Assembly: GCF_024519315.1 (NCBI RefSeq)
Contig: NZ_JANIIC010000013.1
Location: 62,001-126,000, forward strand
Direction of reading: 5' to 3'
Length of the DNA: 64,000 bases
DNA from: Streptomyces malaysiensis subsp. samsunensis
Lineage (GTDB): Bacteria; Actinomycetota; Actinomycetes; Streptomycetales; Streptomycetaceae
Shown: positions 26,044-33,769 of the stretch, one piece after another
Numbering within the stretch: the stretch's first letter is position 1
Layout: every line of letters starts with the position of its first letter
Position numbers and translations under genes: made by a program
The notes under the pieces: model-generated
Told to the model about the DNA's origin: nothing
Seen by the model: the letters and a program-made list of their open reading frames with translations, nothing else
The model's database searches: none

Positions 26044-27138
26044 CTAGTCCGCCTCGTCCACATAGCGGAGCACGCCCATCATGTGCGTCTCGTCGACCTC
26101 TTCCTCAGCGGCCGCCACGCATTCGACCAGCCGCTTGGTGAGGGTCTCGGCGTCGATCCCGGTGCCGATCAGCACCAGTTGGGTGGTGCGGGGCGCATCG
26201 CGCTCCCAGGGCGACGGCTCGAAGCGGAGATACGAGCCGACCGCGTGCAGCCCGAACCTGTGCTCGGCCCCCGCGCCCGCGAAGTGGAGGAATCCCTTGG
26301 CGCGGTAAAGGCCCGCCGGGCGGCTGTCGAGGAACTCCATCAGCCGACGGGGATGGAGCGGCTCGGCCGAGGTGAACTCCACGCTCTCGTACGCGGCGTG
26401 GGGGTGGTGGCCGTGGTCGTGGCCGTCGGCGCACTCATCGGCGGCGCTTCCGTCGGCAGCACATCCGCCGTCGTCGGACGCGTCGTCGGCGTACACATCG
26501 GCGAACGACAGCTGCCGGAAGCGTTCCCCGGAGGTCTCACGGGGCCGGTGGTCGATGAGCAGGGCGGCGTCGACACGTCCGTGTGCGGCGGTCAGCACCG
26601 GGACACCTGGGGCGACCTCCTCGATGGTCTCCAGGAGACGCCGCCGCTCGTCCTCGGCGATACGGTCGGTCTTGTTGAGCACGATCAGGTCCGCCGCGCG
26701 GAGGTGACGATCGAGCTCGGGGTGGCGGATGCGGGTGTCGGGAAACTCCGCGGCGTCCACGACCTCCACCAGGCCGCCGTAGACGATCCGTTCATTGGTG
26801 CTGGACAGCAGCGCACGGATCATGCTCTGCGGTTCGGCGAGGCCGCTTGCCTCGATCACCACGACATCGATGCGCAGCTCCGGATCGGTGAGCCGCTCGA
26901 GCATCTCGTCCATCTCGGAGGCGTCCGCCGCACAGCACAGACAGCCGTTCTCGATCGGGATCATCGAATCGACCTGCCCGGCGACGGCCATGGCGTCGAT
27001 GTTGATGGATCCGAAGTCATTGACGATGACGCCGATCCGGGTGTCCGAGCTGTCCCGCATCAGATGGTTGAGCATCGTCGTCTTCCCGGAGCCCAGAAAA
27101 CCCGTGACGAGAATGACCGGAATCCGTTGTGTGGCCAA
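26044..27138 (-). CDS. CobW/COG0523-family metallochaperone GTPase
   Basis: A 364-residue P-loop GTPase. Walker A is GFLGSGKTT, the metal motif CxCC is GCLCC, the switch/Walker B region DVVVIEASGLAEP and the base motif NKTD. A His/Asp-rich stretch (DGHDHGHHPH) lies before the C-terminal domain. Such proteins deliver zinc or another metal to client enzymes and are often made under zinc limitation. The start is TTG (27136-27138) with cggag upstream. I see no convincing Zur box ahead of it. Confidence 0.88.
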   Translation of the reverse strand: MATQRIPVILVTGFLGSGKTTMLNHLMRDSSDTRIGVIVNDFGSINIDAMAVAGQVDSMIPIENGCLCCAADASEMDEMLERLTDPELRIDVVVIEASGLAEPQSMIRALLSSTNERIVYGGLVEVVDAAEFPDTRIRHPELDRHLRAADLIVLNKTDRIAEDERRRLLETIEEVAPGVPVLTAAHGRVDAALLIDHRPRETSGERFRQLSFADVYADDASDDGGCAADGSAADECADGHDHGHHPHAAYESVEFTSAEPLHPRRLMEFLDSRPAGLYRAKGFLHFAGAGAEHRFGLHAVGSYLRFEPSPWERDAPRTTQLVLIGTGIDAETLTKRLVECVAAAEEEVDETHMMGVLRYVDEAD

Positions 27139-27272
27139 GGTTGCGTCTCCGTGCGGCGGCTCATGGTGGTCTCGGGGGACCGCTCATGTTATCCGGCCAT
27201 GGACCGGGCCGATCACCTTCCGCGGACTCCGGCACTCCCCCGGGCCCGGCTCGCCCCTCATGGGCGAACCGT

Positions 27273-27299
27273 GGCCCGCCGCGCCGGACGCGGCGGGCC
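27273..27299 (-). terminator. Terminator hairpin downstream of aldo/keto reductase
   Basis: A perfect 11-bp stem (ggcccgccgcg and its complement) with a 5-nt loop lies 37 bp after the reductase stop and upstream of the CobW gene. It should separate the two transcription units. It has no U-tract, which is common in this genus. Confidence 0.65.
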
Positions 27300-27335
27300 T
27301 CAGGTCATCCGTGTGGGTCCCGGGGCCGGGGCCCG

Positions 27336-28343
27336 TCAGGGGATCTCGACCCCCGCCTCCGCCGAGAGCCGGTCGATCTCGGCCAGCTCGGCGTCGGTGA
27401 AGGCGGGGGCGTCCAGCACCGCGACGTTCTGCTCCAGCTGGGCGACGCTGCTGGCGCCGATCAGCACCGAGACCACCCGGGGGTCCCGCAGCACCCATGC
27501 GAGCGCCAGCTGGGCGAGGGTCTGGCCGCGCCCCTCGGCGAGCTTGTTGAGGGCGTGCAGCAGGGCCAGCCGCTCCTCGGTGAGCGCCTCGCGCTTGAGG
27601 AAGTGGCCGAGCGCCATGCGTGAATCGGCCGGCACCCCGTGCAGATAGCGGTCGGTGAGCTGACCCTGCGCCAGCGGCGAGAAGGCGATGACGCCGACGC
27701 CCGCCTCGGCGGACGCCTGGAGCACCCCGCCCTCGACCCCGCGCTGGAGGATCGAGTACGGGTACTGGTTGATCAGGTACGGGGTGCGCAGCTCCTTCAG
27801 GATCGCCGCGGCCTCGGCGATCGCCTCCGGAGGGTAGTTGGAGATGCCCGCGTAGAGCGCCTTGCCCTGCCGCACCGCGCTGTCGAGGGCGCCCATCGTC
27901 TCCTCGAGCGGGGTGTCCGGGTCGAAGCGGTGGGAGTAGAAGACATCGACGTAGTCCAGTCCCATCCGGGACAGCGACTGGTCGAGGCTGGCGAGGACGT
28001 ACTTGCGCGAACCCCATTCCCCGTACGGCCCCGGCCACATGAGGTGTCCGGCCTTGGAGGCGATGAAGAGCTCATCGCGATAGGGGCGGAAGTCCTGGGC
28101 GAAGATCGAGCCGAAGTTGGCCTCGGCGCTGCCGGGCGGCGGACCGTAGTTGTTGGCCAGATCGATATGGGTGACGCCGAGGTCGAAGGCGCGGCGCAGC
28201 ACCGCGCGCTGGGTCTCCAGGGGGTGGGTGTCGCCGAAGTTGTGCCACAGGCCGAGCGAGACCTTCGGGAGCAGCACACCGCTGCGTCCGCAGCGCTGGT
28301 ACTGCATCGAGTCGTAGCGGTTCTCGGCGGCGAGGTGGACCAT
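27336..28343 (-). CDS. Aldo/keto reductase, YghZ-like
   Basis: A 335-residue reductase of the L-glyceraldehyde-3-phosphate reductase (YghZ) type: KVSLGLWHNFGDTHPLE near the N-terminus, the catalytic region HIDLANNYGPPPGSAE, ASKAGHLMWPGPYGEWGS, DVFYSHRFDPDTPLEETM and the cofactor-binding SVLIGASSVAQLEQNV. These act on small aldehydes with NADPH. The gene follows the GH127 gene by 73 bp on the same strand and may be co-transcribed with it. Confidence 0.9.
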   Translation of the reverse strand: MVHLAAENRYDSMQYQRCGRSGVLLPKVSLGLWHNFGDTHPLETQRAVLRRAFDLGVTHIDLANNYGPPPGSAEANFGSIFAQDFRPYRDELFIASKAGHLMWPGPYGEWGSRKYVLASLDQSLSRMGLDYVDVFYSHRFDPDTPLEETMGALDSAVRQGKALYAGISNYPPEAIAEAAAILKELRTPYLINQYPYSILQRGVEGGVLQASAEAGVGVIAFSPLAQGQLTDRYLHGVPADSRMALGHFLKREALTEERLALLHALNKLAEGRGQTLAQLALAWVLRDPRVVSVLIGASSVAQLEQNVAVLDAPAFTDAELAEIDRLSAEAGVEIP

Positions 28344-28416
28344 GGGCGTCGTCCTTGTCCGTACGGTGCGGTTGGGTGCGGGCAGACCGTGGGCACGGCC
28401 CGCCCGCCCGAGCCTC

Positions 28417-30966
28417 TCAGCTTTGGGCCAAAGTGGCGACCTCATTAGCGCTGAGTGTCCTGCCGTACACGCGGAAGTCGTCGAACGCGGCCTTGAGATA
28501 CGGGTCCGGGTACTGCGACCTGCCGAGGTAGCCGGCGCGGATGTGGTTGCCGAAGTGGACGGGCTCGAGGGTGACGGCGGTGTTGCGCCCCACCTCGCGC
28601 CCGCCCGCGTAGAGGACGGCGGTGCCGTTGCCGTAGGCCACGGCCACATGGACCCACTGGCCGGTGGGCAGCGGGGCGGCCTCGACGCGCTGTTCGGCCC
28701 CGCCGCCGCCCGCGGTGATGGCGAAGCGCAGCTTCCCGGAGTCGGCCACGGGGGTGAGGAACATATTGGCGGTGACACCGGTGCCGATGTCGAAGATCCG
28801 GGTCCAGGCGGCGGGGGTGCCGTCCAGCCGGACCCAGGTGGCCAGGGTGTATGCACGGGCCCCGGCCAGGAGGTCGTCGGCGAGGACGACATGTCCGTCC
28901 GTGCCGTTCAGGGCGACCGCGCCACCGGTTCTGCCCGCCGTCCAGGAGGCGCCGCCGGCGAGCCGGGCGGCCTTGCCACGGCCGGTGGCGTCGGCGGCGG
29001 CGGTGCCGGAGGTCTCGTCGAAGCGGTGCCAGGCGGCGAAGGCGGGCGGCGCGGTGGGTGGCTGTCCGGTCAGCCAGTACACGTTGTAGTGCTGGTGGTG
29101 GACGCGGGCGACCGGCAGCAGGGTCACGCTCTCCCCACCGGCCGTGGCGCTGAACCGAAGGGGGCTGGTGGCCGTCCGGGTCACGGATCCCTTGTCCAGG
29201 CGCGGCATGGTCATTCCGGTGCGGCCGCCGTACGCCCCGGCGAGCACGACGGGCCCGTAGAGCGCGGCCTGGACATCGGGGTCGTCCGGGGTGGGGTCGA
29301 AGGTCAGCTCCATCGGCAGGGTCACCTCGACCTGGTCGCCGGTCTTCCACTGGCGGTCGATGATCAGCCAGCTGCCGGGGGCCGGCCGGTCGGCGAGGGC
29401 GGTGCCGTTGAGCCTGGCGGTGGCCCCCGCCGCCCAGGAGGGGATGCGGACGCGCAGTTCGAGGGAGGCGCCGCCGGAGGAGACGGTGAGGGTGGTGCTC
29501 TGCTGGTCGGGTAAACCGGTGGTCTGCCGCCAGGTGATGCCCTTGTCCTGCCAGCGCAGTTCGGAGGGGATGAAGAGGTTCACCAGCAGACTGCGGTCGG
29601 CGAAGGTGTAGATGGTGTCGGCGAACTTGGCCTGCGTCTCCATGCCGCTGCCGTGGTCGCAGGAGAAGTTGTCATAGTCGGTGGAGTACTGATCGGGGTC
29701 GGGGCCCATGAACGACGGCTGCTGTTTGAAGGAGCCGGGGGCGAGGCCCGTGTAGTAGATGTTGAAGCCGTGGGCCGAGTCCGGGTCCTGCTCGCCCAGC
29801 ATCTGGTTGAGCAGGGTGCGCTCGTAGTAGTCGAGCAGATCCGTGCGCTCCGGGGCATGGAAGTGGATCAGCCTGGTGAGCTTGAGCATGTTGTACGAGT
29901 TGCAGTTCTCGCAGCAGTTGTTGGAGAGCTGGGCGGCGATGGCGTCGGGCTCGTGGAAAGCCTCGCCGTTGCTGTTGCCGCCGATCACATAGGTGTGGTG
30001 ATCGGTGACGATCTTCCAGAAGTTCTCGCCGATGGTGCGGTAGCGGCTGTCGAGCCCCTCCTCCCACAGCCGCATGGCGCCGACCATCTTGGGGATCTGG
30101 GTGTTGGCGTGCAGCCCGTCGAGCCGGTCCTCGTTCCGGGCCAGCGGGTCGAAGACACGGGCGTGGGTGAAGCGCTCGGCGACCTTCAGCCAGCGGCTGT
30201 CGCCGGTGATCTCGTGCAGATCGGCGAGGACGTCGTTCATACCGCCGAACTCGGTTTGCAGCACCCGCTGCATCTGGTCGTAGCCCAGCTTCCCGGTACG
30301 GGTGTCGACCCAGGCGGCCTGGCGCTCCACGGTCTCCAGGGCCTCGGCGTTGCCCGCGAGCCGGTACTGGTCGACGAGCCCGGCCATGATCTTGTGAATG
30401 GTGTAGTACGGGGCCCACACTCCGGAACCGGCCTCCAGCCGGTCGAAGAAGCTCTCGGGAAACGCCGAGAGGTAGCCCTGGCCGAAGCCCGCGGCCGGGG
30501 ACCTGGTCTGGCAGGCCGCGAGTGCCGAGACCAGTGTGCGGCCCTTGTCGCGCAGCGCGGTGTCGCCGGTGTTGGCGTAGCTGAGGGCCAGTCCGGACAG
30601 GAGGTGGCCGGTGCTGTGGCCGCGCAGCTCCGTGGTGGGGCTCTCCCAGCCGCCGCAGGGCCGGGCGCCGCTGGGCAGGCCGACGTTGAGGCGGAAGGTG
30701 TGCAGCAGCCGGTCGATGTCGACGAAGCGCAGATAGGCGGTGTTGCGGGACTGGTTGTCCTTGAAGGCGCCGGGGAGCAGGGTCACGGCGCTGAGCGGAA
30801 AGGGCCGGACGCTGGTCGGCGCCACGGGTTTGCGGTGGGGTGCGGCCGGGGTGGCGCCGGGGGCGGCCGCCGCGGCGGTGCCTCCGGCCGCGGCGGTGAG
30901 CGCCATGGCCGCGGCCCCTGAGACCGTGGTGGCGATGAAGTGCCGTCTGTCGACTGGTTCGCTCAT
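28417..30966 (-). CDS. Tat-exported GH127 enzyme with LamG domain
   Basis: An 849-residue secreted glycosidase. Start ATG at 30964-30966 (ribosome site GAGGGAAG); DRRHFIATT and an Ala-rich segment form a Tat signal. Residues ~50-640 are the GH127 (DUF1680) domain of beta-L-arabinofuranosidases: WESPTTELRGHSTGHLLSGLA, FGGMNDVLADL, then the zinc/nucleophile region NNCCENCNSYNMLKL. The last ~200 residues are a concanavalin/LamG-type domain (AFAAWHRFDETSGTA to FDDFRVYGRTLS) that probably binds carbohydrate. It should release L-arabinose or a related sugar from plant polymers or glycoproteins outside the cell. Confidence 0.85.
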   Translation of the reverse strand: MSEPVDRRHFIATTVSGAAAMALTAAAGGTAAAAAPGATPAAPHRKPVAPTSVRPFPLSAVTLLPGAFKDNQSRNTAYLRFVDIDRLLHTFRLNVGLPSGARPCGGWESPTTELRGHSTGHLLSGLALSYANTGDTALRDKGRTLVSALAACQTRSPAAGFGQGYLSAFPESFFDRLEAGSGVWAPYYTIHKIMAGLVDQYRLAGNAEALETVERQAAWVDTRTGKLGYDQMQRVLQTEFGGMNDVLADLHEITGDSRWLKVAERFTHARVFDPLARNEDRLDGLHANTQIPKMVGAMRLWEEGLDSRYRTIGENFWKIVTDHHTYVIGGNSNGEAFHEPDAIAAQLSNNCCENCNSYNMLKLTRLIHFHAPERTDLLDYYERTLLNQMLGEQDPDSAHGFNIYYTGLAPGSFKQQPSFMGPDPDQYSTDYDNFSCDHGSGMETQAKFADTIYTFADRSLLVNLFIPSELRWQDKGITWRQTTGLPDQQSTTLTVSSGGASLELRVRIPSWAAGATARLNGTALADRPAPGSWLIIDRQWKTGDQVEVTLPMELTFDPTPDDPDVQAALYGPVVLAGAYGGRTGMTMPRLDKGSVTRTATSPLRFSATAGGESVTLLPVARVHHQHYNVYWLTGQPPTAPPAFAAWHRFDETSGTAAADATGRGKAARLAGGASWTAGRTGGAVALNGTDGHVVLADDLLAGARAYTLATWVRLDGTPAAWTRIFDIGTGVTANMFLTPVADSGKLRFAITAGGGGAEQRVEAAPLPTGQWVHVAVAYGNGTAVLYAGGREVGRNTAVTLEPVHFGNHIRAGYLGRSQYPDPYLKAAFDDFRVYGRTLSANEVATLAQS

Positions 30967-30982
30967 GACTTCCCTCACTGAG

Positions 30983-30998
30983 GTTCGAAATTACGAAC
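30983..30998. promoter_or_regulatory. Palindromic operator upstream of the secreted GH127 gene
   Basis: A gttcg-aaatta-cgaac inverted repeat lies 16 bp upstream of the start codon. It resembles the CGAAA-TTTCG-type sites bound by LacI-family regulators of pentose and xylan genes in streptomycetes. No regulator gene adjoins it, so the trans-acting factor is probably encoded elsewhere. Confidence 0.55.
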
Positions 30999-31195
30999 AA
31001 TGTCCGACATCGTGTGCACCGTGAAGGTACCGGTCCTCCTGGGGACGTCAACAGCCCTCGGACACCGGTGATGCGGGAGGGGCGGTCAGCCCCTCCTCGG
31101 GCCGCTCGATGTCGGCGGTGGTCAGCTCGGGATCGGTGGCATGGGTGGGGATGCGGCGGCGGAACTCTCAGCGCTCGGCGATGCGATGAGAGTGA

Positions 31196-32227
31196 TCAGA
31201 CGAAGGTCTGGCGCTGGAGCCAGAGGTCCCTGGCGGTTCCGCTGCCCTGGATGAAGACGTAGAGCAGATTCTCCTCGTTGAGGATGGGGACCCCGACACC
31301 CGCGGAGCCGACGACCCCGCCCAGGGACTGGAAGCCGCTGTACGCCGTGCCGTTCTCGGTGTCCTGGACAGCGACCCACAGGGCGTTGTCGCCGGCCTTG
31401 ATGAACACGTTGATCCGGCCGTCCTGGGCCAGGGCGCAGGTGGGCCGCCAGACGATCTGGGCGCCGAGGCTCACCGGGGCGCCGAACGTGTCGTAGTCGT
31501 CGCTCTGTCCGACCCGCCGGACGGACCCGTCGGAACCCCGGTAGAAGATCTGCACCCGGCCGGCCGCGTCCAGGCACACCGACGGGCGGCTGGTCACATT
31601 GGAGGCGTTGAGGGAAAAGGCTTCCCAGACCGCGGCGTTCTCCGTCTGCTGCTGGATGGTGTAGAGGGTCTCGCCCGCCCCCTTGACCGCCACCACGAGC
31701 CGCCCTCCCCCGTCCAGGATGGGCGAAGGCGTGGCGAAGATGCCGCCCCCCAGCGACGTGGCGGCGCTGTAGGTCTCGTATTGCAGATCCTGGTTGCGGA
31801 TGTACCACAGGGCGTTGTCGGTGCCGGGGAAGAACACATAGATGCGGCCGTCGGCGCCGAGCGCGGCGGCCGGGTCGTCCCCGATGCCGGTGACCAGGGT
31901 CTGGGGCGGTCCGTACCCGGAGTTGATGGAGGTCTGGGTGATGACCTCCAGGTTGTTGCTCGGGGTGCGGTAGAAGACCCGGACCTTTCCGTCCTTGCCC
32001 CGGATCGGCGCCGGGATGCCGTCGACGGACAGGCCCGGGTATTGCTGCCACGGCCCCCAACTGCCGTCGCGGGCCTCCACCCTGCTCCACAGGACATTCG
32101 ACCCGCCCCGGATGAAGACCTGCACCCGGTCGTCGGCGAACGTGACCGGGGCGGGCTCGGAGTGGATGCCGCCCTGCAAGTTGATCCAGGTGCCCCAGAC
32201 GGTGCCCGGGGTGGTGGAAACGGCCAT
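31196..32227 (-). CDS. Beta-propeller lectin-like protein
   Basis: A 343-residue protein without a signal peptide, start ATG at 32225-32227 after GAGGGAGGTCC. It is built of ~45-residue repeats with recurring features such as VQVFIRGGSNVLWSRVE, VRVFYRTPSNNLEVITQ, IYVFFPGTDNALWYIRN, VQIFYRGSDGSVRRVGQ and INVFIKAGDNALWVAVQ. This pattern matches PLL/fucolectin-type seven-bladed propeller lectins. It probably binds glycans. Lack of an export signal suggests another route or an internal role. Confidence 0.75.
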   Translation of the reverse strand: MAVSTTPGTVWGTWINLQGGIHSEPAPVTFADDRVQVFIRGGSNVLWSRVEARDGSWGPWQQYPGLSVDGIPAPIRGKDGKVRVFYRTPSNNLEVITQTSINSGYGPPQTLVTGIGDDPAAALGADGRIYVFFPGTDNALWYIRNQDLQYETYSAATSLGGGIFATPSPILDGGGRLVVAVKGAGETLYTIQQQTENAAVWEAFSLNASNVTSRPSVCLDAAGRVQIFYRGSDGSVRRVGQSDDYDTFGAPVSLGAQIVWRPTCALAQDGRINVFIKAGDNALWVAVQDTENGTAYSGFQSLGGVVGSAGVGVPILNEENLLYVFIQGSGTARDLWLQRQTFV

Positions 32228-32507
32228 GAGAGGACCTCCCTCTTCTCGTGAGGCCACGAGAACGTGCGGATACACCGTCAGTTCCCGGGTAAAGCATGGC
32301 GGATACCTGAAGAAAGCAAGATGTATGGATATGACCGACTCATTGCCATGAGAGCTTGATATCGGATCGCGGGCGCTCATTTACTTCGGGAATTAGTTCG
32401 CTTGAGAGTCGAGCTACTGATCAGGGGCCCATCGTTGACCTTCCCCAAAGGGGAAGCCCGAGCATCGTGGTGGCCGGGCGAGGTGCCCGGCGACGAGGAG
32501 GGCGAGC
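32228..32507. other. 280-bp divergent intergenic region
   Basis: This A/T-richer gap separates the lectin and the MerR-PP2C gene and must hold both promoters. I see no RNA gene. Near 32440-32462 the sequence ttccccaaaggggaa is a near-palindrome that could be an operator or leader structure for the MerR-type gene. Confidence 0.4.
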
Positions 32508-33593
32508 ATGGGGCTGCTGACCATCGGTGCGTTCGCGAGGGCCTCGCGGCTGTCCCCCAAGGCACTTCGCCTGTACGACGAACTCGGGCTGCTGCCGCCC
32601 GCCCGCGTCGATCCGTACTCCGGCTACCGCCGCTACGATCCGGCCCAGCTGGAGCGGGCCCGTCTGGTGGCGTGGCTGAGGCGGCTCGGCATGCCGCTGG
32701 CCGACATCCGGGCGGTGTGCGAGCTGGCGCCGGAGGCGGCGGCGCGGGAGGTGCGCGCGTACTGGGCGCGGGTCGAGGCCGACACCGCCGCCAGGAGGGA
32801 CCTGGCCGCCTTCCTCGTCGACCATCTGTCCGGGAAGGACACCACGATGTCTTCTGACCACCCCACCCTGGGGATCCGCTACGCCGTGCTCTCCGACACC
32901 GGCTCGGTCCGGGAGAGCAACGACGACGCCGGCTACGCCGGTCCGCGCCTGCTCGCCGTGGCCGACGGCTTCGGAGGCGGCCGGCACGCCGGCGAGGCGG
33001 CGATCGAGGCGCTCAAACCGCTGGATGCGGGTGTCCCCGGCGGGGAGCTGCTGAGCGCCCTGGAGGAGGCGGCCCACCGGGCCCGGGAGTCGGTCTCCGC
33101 GCTGGCCGCCTCCGACCCCGCGCTGCGGGACGTCGGCACGACGCTCACCGCGGTGGTGTGGTCGGGCTCCCGCCTCGGGCTGGTCCATATCGGCGACTCG
33201 CGCGCCTATCTGCTGCGCGACGGTGAGCTCTTCCAGATCACCCATGACCACACCGTGGTCCAGTCGCTGATCGACGAGGGGCGGATCACCCCCGAGGAGG
33301 CCGCCTCGCACCCCCAGCGGGCGCTGCTGCTGCGCGCCATGGGCGGCGGTTCGGCGTTCGAGCCGGACTTCGCCCTGCGGGACGCCCGCGCCGAGGACCG
33401 CTATCTGCTGTGCTCGGACGGGCTGACGGGGGTCGTGCCCAGCGGGGAGATCCGGCGCGTGCTCGCCTCGGAGGACGACCCGGGCAGGGCCGTACGGGAG
33501 CTGGTGGCCCTCGCCAACCGCGCGGGCGGGCCCGACAACGTCACCTGTGTGGTGGCCCATGTGGCCGAGCAGGGGGCGCTGACCTCGGCATAG
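32508..33593 (+). CDS. MerR DNA-binding domain fused to PP2C phosphatase
   Basis: A 361-residue fusion. Residues ~3-75 are a MerR winged helix (TIGAFARASRLSPKALRLYDELGLL, YRRYDPAQLERARLV). After a short helical linker, residues ~120-355 are a complete PP2C Ser/Thr phosphatase: metal-binding Asp in ESNDDAGY and VADGFGGG, then GTTLTAVVW, HIGDSRAYLLRDGEL, LCSDGLTGVV and GGPDNVTCVVA. The combination suggests a regulator whose output depends on dephosphorylation or which recruits a phosphatase to a promoter. The cognate kinase is not in the window. Confidence 0.9.
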   Translation: MGLLTIGAFARASRLSPKALRLYDELGLLPPARVDPYSGYRRYDPAQLERARLVAWLRRLGMPLADIRAVCELAPEAAAREVRAYWARVEADTAARRDLAAFLVDHLSGKDTTMSSDHPTLGIRYAVLSDTGSVRESNDDAGYAGPRLLAVADGFGGGRHAGEAAIEALKPLDAGVPGGELLSALEEAAHRARESVSALAASDPALRDVGTTLTAVVWSGSRLGLVHIGDSRAYLLRDGELFQITHDHTVVQSLIDEGRITPEEAASHPQRALLLRAMGGGSAFEPDFALRDARAEDRYLLCSDGLTGVVPSGEIRRVLASEDDPGRAVRELVALANRAGGPDNVTCVVAHVAEQGALTSA

Positions 33594-33702
33594 GCCACCG
33601 CCGCGGGCGCCGCGTCCGCACACCGTGACCACATGTTGAATGTTGTTGAATGGTGTGTGGAAAGTCTTGTCGGCCGGAAGAACACCTCCTTATGCTCGCG
33701 GC

Positions 33703-33716
33703 GGAAACCGGTTTCC
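33703..33716. promoter_or_regulatory. LacI-type operator upstream of GH127 gene
   Basis: A perfect palindrome, ggaaaccggtttcc, lies 54 bp before the start codon. The CG-centred symmetric form is typical of LacI-family operators controlling sugar genes. No LacI gene is adjacent. Confidence 0.65.
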
Positions 33717-33769
33717 ACTCCTGACCGGGAGACAGGCATGGCCGGCGGTGCGGTGTAAGGGGTGGGCGG

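Noticed and set aside
31040..31175. Short minus-strand frame with ADIERPEEGL, possibly a C-terminal remnant
   Set aside because: Too short and without a recognised family, start or ribosome site.
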